Shown: piece after piece, positions 31,310 to 39,651 of the stretch | How the letters are laid out: the number at the start of each line of letters is the position of its first letter | How positions within the stretch are numbered: the first letter of the stretch is position 1 | Assembly: GCF_004683965.1 (NCBI RefSeq) | Contig: NZ_CP038436.1 | Location: 1,860,001 to 1,924,000 of the forward strand | Origin: Nocardioides seonyuensis | GTDB taxonomy: Bacteria; Actinomycetota; Actinomycetes; Propionibacteriales; Nocardioidaceae | Length of the DNA stretch: 64,000 nucleotides | Direction of reading: 5' to 3' | The notes under the pieces: generated by a model | Databases searched by the model: none | What the model was told of the DNA's origin: nothing | The model's input: the letters and a program-made list of their open reading frames with translations, nothing else | Program-made: the position numbers and the translations under genes

Positions 31310-33211
31310 ATGACCGAGACCACCGCTGTCCGTGACCTCCTGGAGCAGATCCAGGGACACGGCGCGTGGGCGGTCATCCGGCGCAAGGCCTCCTCGACGG
31401 CCGGGCTGGTCGGAGGGACGCCGCACCAGGTCGAGAGCCTGCTCGACATCCCCCTCGAGAGCGGTCCGCCCCAGCCCGGTCGCAGCGCCGACCGGCTGGT
31501 CGCCGTGCCGTTCCGCCAGGTGCGCGAGCGCGGGTTCGCGGCGATCGACGACGCGACGCCGCTGACGGTGGTCGACATCGAGACCGAGCACGAGGTCTCC
31601 GTCGACGAGCTGCTCGCCGTGCTTCCCGACGTCCCCGTCGAGTTCGCCGACCGCGGCGGCTTCGAGACCAGCGACGACGAGTACGAGACCATCGTCGAGC
31701 GGATCATCCGTGACGAGATCGGCCAGGGCGAGGGCGCCAACCTGGTCATCGGTCGCCACTACCGCGCAGTCGTCGCCGACTGGGACGCCTCCCGCGCCCT
31801 CACCGTCTTCCGGCGGTTGCTCGAGCGGGAGCGGGGTGCCTACTGGACCTTCTGCTTCTTCACCGGCGATCGCTACCTGGTCGGGGCCAGCCCGGAGCGA
31901 CACGTCAGCGTCAAGGCGGGGGACGTGCGGATGAACCCCATCTCGGGCACGTTCCGGGTCGCGGGGCCGGGCGAGCGCGACATGAAGGAGCGCCTGCTCG
32001 ACTTCCTCGGCGACGAGAAGGAGATCTTCGAGCTCTTCATGGTCGTCGACGAGGAGCTCAAGATGATGTGCGACCTGTGTCAGGAGGGCGGCCAGGTGCT
32101 CGGTCCGTTCCTCAAGCCGATGACGCACCTCATCCACACCGAGTACCTCCTGGCCGGCCGGTCCGACCACGACCACCGCGAGATCCTGCGCGACACGATG
32201 TACGCCGCCACGGTCACCGGGGCACCCGTCGAGAACGCCTGCCGCCTGATCGCCGACTACGAGCCCGAGGGTCGTGGCTACTACGGCGCCGCGCTGGCGC
32301 TCTTCGGCCGCGACCCGGACGGCTCGCCGACGATGGACAGCCCGATCCTCATCCGAACCGCTGACGTCGACCTCGACGGCCGGCTCAAGGTCACGGCCGG
32401 GGCCACCCTGGTGCGCGACTCCGACCCGGCCTACGAGGTGGCGGAGACCCGGGCGAAGGCCGGCGGCATCCTGAGTGCGTTCGGCCTCGTGCCCCCTGCC
32501 GCGTCCGGGGGAGTCGACGTCGCGGAGCTCGCCCGCGACGAGGACGTGCTGCTCTCCCTCGGGTCGCGCAACCAGCGCCTCTCGCGCTTCTGGCTGACCG
32601 ACCAGGCCGGGGAACCGGCCGATCCGGCGCTGGCCGGGAAGTCGGTGGTGATCCTCCACGGTGAGGACGACTTCGTGAACATGCTGCGCCACGTGCTCGG
32701 CGTGTTCGGGATGACCACGACCGTCGTCCGCCACGAGGACTACGCCACCGGTGCCTTCGACGGGGCGGACCTGGCGATCGTCGGGCCCGGCCCGGGCGAC
32801 CCCCGAGACGGCGACCACCCCAAGATCGCGGCGTTCCGCAAGGCCGTGGACGACCTGCTCGCGGGGGACCAGCCGTTCCTGGCGGTGTGCCTGGGCCACC
32901 AGACGCTCTGCCAGCGCCTCGGCATCCCGCTGGCCTACAAGGACATCGTGTTCCAGGGGACCCAGTCGGCTGTCGTGCTCGACGGCCGCAGCGAGCGCGT
33001 GGGGTTCTACAACACGTTCGTCGGCAGGGTCGGGAGGGACGGACTGCCCGACGGGGTGAGCGTGGACAGCGATCCCGACACCGGCGACGTCCACGCCGTG
33101 CGCGGCCCGCACTTCCGCGGCATCCAGTTCCACGCCGAGTCGATCCTCAGCGAGAACGGCTACGACCTGCTCCACGACGCCGTGCGCGACCTGGTGCTGC
33201 GCCGCGGCTGA
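31310..33211 (+). CDS. PhzE/TrpEG-type fused chorismate-utilising synthase and glutamine amidotransferase
   Basis: 633 aa. Residues 1-400 are the chorismate-binding domain, with RMNPISGTFRVAG near residue 208 (PISGT, as in anthranilate and ADIC synthases, not the PIKGT of PabB), EIFELFMVVDEELKMM and GRGYYGAALALFG. Residues 440-633 are a class I amidotransferase with nucleophile Cys527 in AVCLGHQTL and the His/Glu of QFHAESIL. VGFYNTFVG and the QGTQ segment resemble PhzE (2-amino-2-deoxyisochorismate synthase). No other phenazine gene is in view, so a TrpE-TrpG fusion making anthranilate is the alternative. Confidence 0.82.
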   Translation: MTETTAVRDLLEQIQGHGAWAVIRRKASSTAGLVGGTPHQVESLLDIPLESGPPQPGRSADRLVAVPFRQVRERGFAAIDDATPLTVVDIETEHEVSVDELLAVLPDVPVEFADRGGFETSDDEYETIVERIIRDEIGQGEGANLVIGRHYRAVVADWDASRALTVFRRLLERERGAYWTFCFFTGDRYLVGASPERHVSVKAGDVRMNPISGTFRVAGPGERDMKERLLDFLGDEKEIFELFMVVDEELKMMCDLCQEGGQVLGPFLKPMTHLIHTEYLLAGRSDHDHREILRDTMYAATVTGAPVENACRLIADYEPEGRGYYGAALALFGRDPDGSPTMDSPILIRTADVDLDGRLKVTAGATLVRDSDPAYEVAETRAKAGGILSAFGLVPPAASGGVDVAELARDEDVLLSLGSRNQRLSRFWLTDQAGEPADPALAGKSVVILHGEDDFVNMLRHVLGVFGMTTTVVRHEDYATGAFDGADLAIVGPGPGDPRDGDHPKIAAFRKAVDDLLAGDQPFLAVCLGHQTLCQRLGIPLAYKDIVFQGTQSAVVLDGRSERVGFYNTFVGRVGRDGLPDGVSVDSDPDTGDVHAVRGPHFRGIQFHAESILSENGYDLLHDAVRDLVLRRG

Positions 33212-33297
33212 CCGCGACAGGCCCTGCCGCGAGTCCTGCAACCAAACCGCTGCTCAGGACGTCATCATCTGTGAGACCACCGGGGGATAGGAAACAC

Positions 33298-34992
33298 GTG
33301 CAGCATCTTCGACGGGGGCTGGGTGCCCTCTGCCTCTCGCTCTGCCTGCTCGCCTTCGCCGCCTGCGGGGGCAGCGCGTCGGCGACCGACGCCGGTGTCT
33401 CGGTGAACCAGGTGGCGCTGACCAAGAACGTCATGAAGGCGCGCACCGCAAAGGCGGCGAAGAAGCCCAACATCGTCGTGGTCATGCTCGACGACTTCTC
33501 CATGGACCTGCTGCAGACGATGCGCTCGGCGCGGGCGATGCGTCGCAGCGGGGCGTCGTACTCCCACGCGTTCGCGGTCGACTCGCTGTGCTGCGTGTCG
33601 CGGTCGAGCTTCTTCACCGGCCAGTACCCCCACCAGACCGGCGTCCACACCAACACCTCGAACCAGGGGCGTTCCGACCTCGGTGGGTGGCCGGCGTTCC
33701 TCGCCCACGGCAACCCCCAGCGTTCGTTCAACGTCCGGCTGCAGCAGGCGGGCTACGACACCGGCTTCGTCGGCAAGTACCTCAACGAGTACGAGTGGGG
33801 CCCCGGTCGTCCCCTGCCACCCGTCCCGCCGGGATGGTCGACGTTCGACGTGGTGTTCGGCTCGGCGTACGACGGCTGGGACTTCGCGAGCTCGACCCTC
33901 GAGGGTGGCCGCATGCGGATCGTCGACCACCCGGCGCCACCGGCCAGCGCGCCGGCCGCGGCGAAGGACGCCGCCTACGCAGGGACCGTCATCGGCGACC
34001 TGGCGCTGGACTTCATCGCCCGCGGCGAGGCGGGGTCGAAGCCCTACTTCCTCGAGGTGGCGGCCTACGCCCCGCACAACCGGACCCAGCCCCTCGGGCA
34101 CTACCCGGGAGACCCCCTGTTCCCGGCGATGTTCCGCGATCGCGCAGGCGACCGCAGCTGCGGCCGGGTCGCGTGCTCGAGGCTCACGACCCGAGACCTG
34201 CCGGGCTTCGGCGACCGCCGCGCCGACAACAGGCCACGGCTGCGCAACGGCAAGCCGGCGCGGGTCTGGAACACCGGCGGCGGCCTCTCCCGAGCCGCGG
34301 CGGTGCGCGACCTGCGCGACCGCGCGCGCATGGCGCAGTCGACCGACCGCCTGGTCACCCAGATCCTCGAGACGGTCGGCGACGACACCTACGTCGTGCT
34401 GACCTCCGACAACGGATTCCACCTCGGCCAGAACGGCCTGGCCCGCGGCAAGGGCACGGCGTACGACACCGACACGCACGTGCCGCTGCTGGTCACCGGG
34501 CCGGGGGTCGTGCCCGGCGTGCGACGCGAGGTCACCAACAACATCGACCTCGCGCCCACCTTCGAGGAGCTCGCCGGGCTCCGGCCGGCGCGCTTCCGCT
34601 CGGGCGTGTCGCTGGTGCCGACCTTCGGTGACCGCAAGGTCGTGCGCCGCACCCACGCGTTCTTCGAGCACACGCAGCAGACCCTGGTCGGCGGCGACCC
34701 CGACGCGGCCTACACCGGCGGTGAGCTCGACCGCATCCCGTCCTACACCGCGGTGCGGAGCAGGACGGGGCTGCTCGTCCGCCTCGACCTCGACCCCTCC
34801 GCGCGCGGCACCACGTGGGGCTATGAGTTCTACAACTATCGCCACCGCGCGTTCGAGGCGCGCAACCAGTTCGCCAGCCCCAGGCGGGCGGCCGAGGTCG
34901 CCGACCTGATGGCCAGGCTGAAAGCCTTCGACAAGTGCCGCGAGTCAGGCAACCAGCGCGTGCCCGCGCGCTGTCGCGCGCTCACCAGGTAG
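33298..34992 (+). CDS. Lipoprotein sulfatase (arylsulfatase family)
   Basis: 564 aa from GTG 33298. The signal ends in the lipobox FAAC (LCLSLCLLAFAACGG). The alkaline-phosphatase-like fold starts at KPNIVVVMLDDFSMD, with metal ligand Asp residues. The activation site is CCVSRSSFFTG, with Cys99 in C-x-S-R, the residue that a formylglycine-generating enzyme must modify. YVVLTSDNGFHLGQNG supplies the second Asp/Asn metal ligands. It probably removes sulfate from extracellular or surface glycans. It converges on the glycosyltransferase operon with only 6 bp between stops. Confidence 0.87.
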   Translation: MQHLRRGLGALCLSLCLLAFAACGGSASATDAGVSVNQVALTKNVMKARTAKAAKKPNIVVVMLDDFSMDLLQTMRSARAMRRSGASYSHAFAVDSLCCVSRSSFFTGQYPHQTGVHTNTSNQGRSDLGGWPAFLAHGNPQRSFNVRLQQAGYDTGFVGKYLNEYEWGPGRPLPPVPPGWSTFDVVFGSAYDGWDFASSTLEGGRMRIVDHPAPPASAPAAAKDAAYAGTVIGDLALDFIARGEAGSKPYFLEVAAYAPHNRTQPLGHYPGDPLFPAMFRDRAGDRSCGRVACSRLTTRDLPGFGDRRADNRPRLRNGKPARVWNTGGGLSRAAAVRDLRDRARMAQSTDRLVTQILETVGDDTYVVLTSDNGFHLGQNGLARGKGTAYDTDTHVPLLVTGPGVVPGVRREVTNNIDLAPTFEELAGLRPARFRSGVSLVPTFGDRKVVRRTHAFFEHTQQTLVGGDPDAAYTGGELDRIPSYTAVRSRTGLLVRLDLDPSARGTTWGYEFYNYRHRAFEARNQFASPRRAAEVADLMARLKAFDKCRESGNQRVPARCRALTR

Positions 34993-34998
34993 TCCGGG

Positions 34999-35823
34999 TC
35001 ACTCCGGGCCGGGCACCCGCTCCACCCGCCGCCAGCGCCCATCCTCGTCGCGGCTGACCAGGCCGAGACGCTCGAACTCCTCGAGCCAGCCCAGCATGGG
35101 GGACTCGCCCCAGCGGCCGCGGAAGATCTCGGCGTTGCGGACGATGTCGTCGACGTGCTCGACCGGGGGACGCGACACGGGGTGCCACTGGTGGTAGGCA
35201 CGCGCCGCGCCGACCCACCCCATCCCGACACCGGCCTCGACCACCACCCGCGCGAAGTCGGTGTCCTCGCCGCCGTACCCGACGTACTCCTCGCAGAACC
35301 CGCCGGCCCTGAGCCACGCGTCTGCGGAGCAGGCGAAGGAGAGCGACCAGAACAGCGCCGGGTCCGCGCCCGTGACCAGCTCGCCCGGCGTCGGCGCGGG
35401 CCGGGCGGGGTGTGGTGAGTCCAGGGCGTCCAGCCGGGCAAGGTCGTAGCCACCCGCGGGGGGTGGGTCCAGGTAGGTGACCGGACCCGACCAGACGGTC
35501 GACGGCCCGTCCTCGACGGCGTGGCGGTAGCCCTCGACGAGCGTGGGCCCGGCCAGGCAGTCGACGTCGAGGAAGACGAGGACGTCGGCACCCCGCCGCA
35601 GGGCCTCCGACACGCCGAGGTTGCGGGCCGCCGCCAGCGGCAGGCCGAGGTCGGTCCCGGCGAGCGCGACGGTGCTGCGACCACTGCGCACGAGGTCGGC
35701 GTCGTCCAGTGCGACGACGACGTGCTCGTCGGCCGGCTCCGACGAGGCGGCGAGCGAGCGCTGCTGGGCTGCAAGGTGAGCGTGGCGGCCGTGCGCCACG
35801 GTCACCACGGCGGTGCGGCTCAC
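34999..35823 (-). CDS. Family 2-like glycosyltransferase with galactosyl/GalNAc-T-type C-terminal motif
   Basis: 274 aa, GTG start overlapping the preceding gene by 4 bp. The GT-A core has AVVTVAHGRHAHLAAQQRSL, LPLAAARNLGVSEALRRGADVLVFLDVDC (DVD metal motif), and the acceptor motif EEYVGYGGEDTDFARVVVEAG characteristic of the glyco_transf_7C region. It is the last gene in a four-gene minus-strand glycosyltransferase operon and probably adds a hexose to the same glycan. The sugar is unknown. Confidence 0.87.
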   Translation of the reverse strand: MSRTAVVTVAHGRHAHLAAQQRSLAASSEPADEHVVVALDDADLVRSGRSTVALAGTDLGLPLAAARNLGVSEALRRGADVLVFLDVDCLAGPTLVEGYRHAVEDGPSTVWSGPVTYLDPPPAGGYDLARLDALDSPHPARPAPTPGELVTGADPALFWSLSFACSADAWLRAGGFCEEYVGYGGEDTDFARVVVEAGVGMGWVGAARAYHQWHPVSRPPVEHVDDIVRNAEIFRGRWGESPMLGWLEEFERLGLVSRDEDGRWRRVERVPGPE

Positions 35824-36836
35824 GCGGCGCGCTCCTGCCGGGCCACGGACTCGACCAGGCGTGCGATGCGGTGCGGTGCCGCTCCGTCGAACCAGCGCGA
35901 CCAGGCTGCTCCGTCGAGGTCCCGGGCAGCGTGCAGGACGTCACGCCACGCTGCGTCCGCGCGGTCCTCCACGACGACGGCAGGCCACCCCTGCCGCAGG
36001 ACGGCTGCTGTGACGTGCTGCTCGTCGAAGGGTCGGGGAGCGGGTACGACGACCGCGGGCACCCGTGACGCCGCGACCTCGGCCAGGGAGTTCTGGCCCG
36101 GCGCGATGACCGCCACGTCCGCGTCGGCGAGGACAGCGGCCGGGTCCTCGTGCCACGTGCCGAGGGTCCGGCTCAGCACGGTCCACTCCCAGTCGGGGGT
36201 CTGCTCCTGCGCGCGGGCGAGGGTCCGCGCGGTGAGGCCGTCGCCCCCGGTCCCGGCCAGCACCACGGCGCGGGGAGGACCCGGACGGCGTGCGACCGCC
36301 TCGTCCCGCACCGGGAAGCGCGACACCGCACCGACCGCCTGGAAGCGCTTGGAGACCTCGGGGTCGAGCCCCGGGAGCATCCCGGCCGTCCAGCCCTCCG
36401 GCCACGCGCCCACGAGCTCCGAGCAGGCGTCGAAACCCAGGCGATGGGCGGGATCGGCGCGACGGCCCGGCGCGGTGAGGCCGACCACGGGGACGCCGTG
36501 CAGGCGCGCGAGCAGGCACACCTCGACGGACTGGTCGACCACGAGCGCGTGCGGGCCGGCCCGGTCGAGCCAGGCCGAGATCATGGTCATCCGACGTCGC
36601 AGCCCGGGATCTCGGAGCGGCACCCAGTGCAGCCGGCCACGGGCAGTCGCGTCGGCCGCGTCGTCGTACCCGCCGGGTCGCTGGTCGTCGAGGGGGAGCT
36701 GCACCCAGGCGCCGGGCCAGTCCGCCGGCCGCGGCAGGGACGAGAGCCCGGTGACGGGGACGTGCAGTGCCGCCGCGACGGTCCTGGCGCGGTGGAGGTG
36801 GCCGGTGCCGTGGTGGTGGACGTAGTAGCCGATCAC
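35820..36836 (-). CDS. GT-B glycosyltransferase (MurG/GT28-like)
   Basis: 338 aa from GTG 36836, overlapping the upstream gene by 4 bp. The N-terminus IGYYVHHHGTGHLHRARTVA is the glycine-rich acceptor loop of GT28/UDP-glycosyltransferases. The C-terminal half contains VVLAGTGGDGLTAR, VAVIAPGQNSLAEVAASRVP and VVVPAPRPFDEQHVTAAVL, the donor-binding region seen in MurG-like enzymes. It probably uses a UDP-sugar. The frame extends further upstream, but that part covers the neighbouring gene in the wrong frame. Confidence 0.85.
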   Translation of the reverse strand: MIGYYVHHHGTGHLHRARTVAAALHVPVTGLSSLPRPADWPGAWVQLPLDDQRPGGYDDAADATARGRLHWVPLRDPGLRRRMTMISAWLDRAGPHALVVDQSVEVCLLARLHGVPVVGLTAPGRRADPAHRLGFDACSELVGAWPEGWTAGMLPGLDPEVSKRFQAVGAVSRFPVRDEAVARRPGPPRAVVLAGTGGDGLTARTLARAQEQTPDWEWTVLSRTLGTWHEDPAAVLADADVAVIAPGQNSLAEVAASRVPAVVVPAPRPFDEQHVTAAVLRQGWPAVVVEDRADAAWRDVLHAARDLDGAAWSRWFDGAAPHRIARLVESVARQERAA

Positions 36837-37915
36837 GCCGCGATGCCCCGATCGACCAGGCGTGCGTAGACCTCCTCGTAGCCGCGGACCATGCGCTGCA
36901 GCGACAGCTCCTCGACGGCATGGCGTCGTACGACGTCGCGGTCGAGCAGGCGCGCCTCCTGGATCGCGGCCGCAAGCAGCCGGGTGTCCCCGGGGGGCGC
37001 GAGCCGGCCGCACCTCGGGTGGATGACCTCGGGGAGACCGCCTCGGGCGTAGGCCGCGACCGGCGTCCCGCAGGCGATGGCCTCCGCCGCGACCAGGCCG
37101 TAGGGCTCGTCCCACACCGGGGTCACGATCGCGACGGCGGAACGGCCCACCAGGTCGGCGAGCCCGCCCTGGTCGAGGTGCCCTGCATAGGTCACCTCCC
37201 GGCCGAGCCGCGGAACCACCTCCGCCTCGAAGTAGTCGCGGTCCAGCACCGGCCCGGCGAGGACCACGGGGATGCCGGCTCGACGGGCCGCGTCGATCGC
37301 CTCGTGGGGTGCCTTCTCGGGCACGATGCGGCCGGACCAGACAGCGTTCGCACCGCCCGGACCCGCCTGCCACCGGTCGGTGTCGATCCCGTTGGGGACG
37401 CACACGCTGTCGACGAGGTGGGACCACGACCGCGCGATGAACTCGGAGACGGCGGTGAAGGTGCTGGCGCCCGCGCCCCTGGCGATGGCGGAGGCCAGCG
37501 CGGGGATCGGAGGGGTGTGCAGCGTGGTCACCAGCGGAACGGCCAGGATCCCCGCCATGGCCACCGGCAGGTGGTGGAGGCTGTTGTTGTGCACGACGTC
37601 GAAGCGCGGCGGTCCAGGCCGTGCCAGGTCGAGCATCAAGGACAGATAGGCATGGTGCTCGGCGACGTGCACACCGGGTGGCGCGTCGAGGTCGTGCCGT
37701 CCGTCGTGGGTGCTTGGGACCGGGTGGACCGACAGCTCGATCACGTCCAGCGCCGGGTCGGAGTGGGGGGCGGCGAAGACGGCGACCTCGTGGCCGCGGC
37801 GCACGAGCTCCCGGGCGAGGTGCCAGGTCATCGACTCCAGGCCACCGACGAACGGCTCGGCGATGGGGAACCTGCTGTTGGCGACCAGACAGATCCGCAA
37901 CGGTTCCGATCTCAT
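36833..37915 (-). CDS. Family 4 glycosyltransferase
   Basis: 360 aa. GT4 features are LVANSRFPIAEPFVGGLESMTWHLARELVRRGHEV at the N-terminus, VCVPNGIDTDRW, SGRIVPEKAPHEAIDAARRAG and the donor motif DEPYGLVAAEAIACGTPVAAYARGGLPEVI. It is a retaining enzyme of the WcaL/PimB type; donor and acceptor are unknown. Both ends overlap neighbours by 4 bp, so the four glycosyltransferases are produced together. Confidence 0.9.
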   Translation of the reverse strand: MRSEPLRICLVANSRFPIAEPFVGGLESMTWHLARELVRRGHEVAVFAAPHSDPALDVIELSVHPVPSTHDGRHDLDAPPGVHVAEHHAYLSLMLDLARPGPPRFDVVHNNSLHHLPVAMAGILAVPLVTTLHTPPIPALASAIARGAGASTFTAVSEFIARSWSHLVDSVCVPNGIDTDRWQAGPGGANAVWSGRIVPEKAPHEAIDAARRAGIPVVLAGPVLDRDYFEAEVVPRLGREVTYAGHLDQGGLADLVGRSAVAIVTPVWDEPYGLVAAEAIACGTPVAAYARGGLPEVIHPRCGRLAPPGDTRLLAAAIQEARLLDRDVVRRHAVEELSLQRMVRGYEEVYARLVDRGIAA

Positions 37916-39018
37916 GGTCGTAGGAGGGATCGGTAGATGGAGTCGTGGCTGGCCGCGATGCGGGCACGCTGCTCGAGGCGCTCCTCGAGCGTGGCGCCGA
38001 GAGCGGGTCGCTCCTCGTGGGCCCGCACGACTGCGTCACGGAGGGAAGCGGGGTCGAAGGCGTCCTCGTCGTGCACGTAGCCCAGGACGGGCCCCTGGTC
38101 GGCGAAGTAGCCGCACGTCGGGGCGATCACCGTGGTCTGCAGGTCACGGCACGCCTCCAGCCACCCCGAGTGCGTGCCGAAGCGGTAGGGCAGCACTGAG
38201 ACGTCCAGCGAACCCAGGTAGTCCCACAGCCCTGCATCCGAGAAGTAGTCGTGCACGAACAGCTCGAGCGCTCCACGGTCGTGCTGCTCCCTGAGGTAGT
38301 CCGCCAGGGGCTCGTCGTGGCGGGCGCCACCGTGCTCCAGGACGTCCCGGTGGCCGTTCACCTGGAGCACGGCGCCGTCGAGCTCGGCGACGGTCTCCAC
38401 CAGCACGGGCAGGATCCGCAGCGGGTCCATGCTCGCGCGCAGGCTCTTCACGTGGACGCCCACACGGAAGGACCTTCGCGGAGCTCGGGGGACCGAGTCC
38501 TCGGCGGCCGCCAGCGTCTCGAGGTCGACGACATGGGGATGGGGCACGACGTCCGCGCTGCGCCCCCAGCGCTCCTCGATCTCCCGTGCCGCGCCGGGGG
38601 TGAGCGTGACCAGCGCGTCGGCGGCGGGGACGAGCACGTCGAGCTGCTCGTCGTGGGCCCGGCGGTCCTCGTGGTGCGGGTTCCGGAGGTCGTGGACGGT
38701 GAACACGAGCGGCTTGCCCCGCTCGCGCAGGACGGCCACCAGTCGACGCAGCTGCGCGGGCGAGCAGGCGTCGAACCCGAAGTGGAGGTGGAACAGGTCG
38801 AACTCCGCGCCCCGCGCCCAGTCCGGGTCGAGCATGACCGGCGGCCACCAGGCGCCGGTGGCTGCCGTCGACGGGCGCGTGGGGTCCGGGTCGGGCAGGC
38901 GCGTGGGGGCCGGTCCGGACACGGGGGAGAGGTGGCGCACGTAGACGTGTCCCGAGGGGACCGACGCGATCGTGAGTGGCCTCTGGCCGGTCGGGTGGTC
39001 GTGTGCGGCGAGCGTCAT
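37912..39018 (-). CDS. Glycosyltransferase of GT-B type, first of the minus-strand operon
   Basis: 368 aa from ATG 39018; an ATG at 39051 would add 11 residues, and neither has a clear ribosome binding site. Recognisable parts are FDLFHLHFGFDACSPAQL, RERGKPLVFTVHDLRNPHHEDR, VTLTPGAAREIEERWGRSADVVPHPH and the C-terminal DVSVLPYRFGTHSGWLEACRDLQTTVIAP, as in GT4-like transferases. The donor motif is less canonical than in its neighbour. It diverges from pabA with 66 bp between starts. Confidence 0.78.
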   Translation of the reverse strand: MTLAAHDHPTGQRPLTIASVPSGHVYVRHLSPVSGPAPTRLPDPDPTRPSTAATGAWWPPVMLDPDWARGAEFDLFHLHFGFDACSPAQLRRLVAVLRERGKPLVFTVHDLRNPHHEDRRAHDEQLDVLVPAADALVTLTPGAAREIEERWGRSADVVPHPHVVDLETLAAAEDSVPRAPRRSFRVGVHVKSLRASMDPLRILPVLVETVAELDGAVLQVNGHRDVLEHGGARHDEPLADYLREQHDRGALELFVHDYFSDAGLWDYLGSLDVSVLPYRFGTHSGWLEACRDLQTTVIAPTCGYFADQGPVLGYVHDEDAFDPASLRDAVVRAHEERPALGATLEERLEQRARIAASHDSIYRSLLRP

Positions 39019-39071
39019 GGGCAAGCGGTACCCCGTGCGTCCTCCGCGCATTCATCGTGTTCAGCGGCCGC

Positions 39072-39077
39072 TAGCCT
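39072..39077 (+). promoter_or_regulatory. -10 box of pabA
   Basis: TAGCCT, 7 bases before the GTG at 39085, a leaderless arrangement with no ribosome binding site. Confidence 0.4.
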
Positions 39078-39084
39078 CACCCCC

Positions 39085-39651
39085 GTGACGCCGGACGTGA
39101 TCGTGGTCGACCACCACGACTCCTACACGTGGAACCTCGTCCACCTCGTCGCGTCCGTCACCGGCGTGCTCCCGCGGGTCGTGCAGCACGACTCGGTCTC
39201 GGCCGAGGACGTCCTGGAGCACTCGCACGTGGTCCTCTCGCCGGGACCGGGACATCCCGCCGAGCCGGCCGACTTCGCCGTGGGGCGCGAGGTCCTCCTC
39301 GCAGGAACGCGACCCGTGCTGGGGGTGTGCCTGGGGATGCAGGGGCTGGTGACGGCCTACGGCGGTGAGGTCGGTCGTGTCGTGCCCGCCCACGGCGACG
39401 TCGCCCACGTCCGACACGACGGGGCCCGGATCTTCGCCGGCGTGCCCCAGGATTTCGCCGCGGTGCGCTACCACTCGCTCGCCGCACTGTCCCTGCCGGA
39501 CGCCGTGGTCGCGACGGCGTGGAGCGAGGACGGCGTGGTGATGGGCGTGCGCCACCGCACGCTTCCGCTCGAGGGTGTGCAGTTCCACCCGGAGTCGGTC
39601 CTGTCCGAGCACGGCGCGGACCTGGTCGCCAACTTCCTGGGGGAGCGGTGA
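39085..39651 (+). CDS. pabA: Aminodeoxychorismate/anthranilate synthase glutamine amidotransferase subunit
   Basis: 188 aa, GTG start. Class I amidotransferase motifs are VVDHHDSYTWNLVHL, VVLSPGPGHPAEP, the nucleophile Cys82 in LGVCLGMQGL, and VQFHPESVLSEHG with the catalytic His and Glu. It supplies ammonia to the partner encoded 4 bp before its stop (GTGA overlap). That partner has the PabB-type lysine, so the pair makes 4-amino-4-deoxychorismate for folate rather than anthranilate. Confidence 0.88.
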   Translation: MTPDVIVVDHHDSYTWNLVHLVASVTGVLPRVVQHDSVSAEDVLEHSHVVLSPGPGHPAEPADFAVGREVLLAGTRPVLGVCLGMQGLVTAYGGEVGRVVPAHGDVAHVRHDGARIFAGVPQDFAAVRYHSLAALSLPDAVVATAWSEDGVVMGVRHRTLPLEGVQFHPESVLSEHGADLVANFLGER

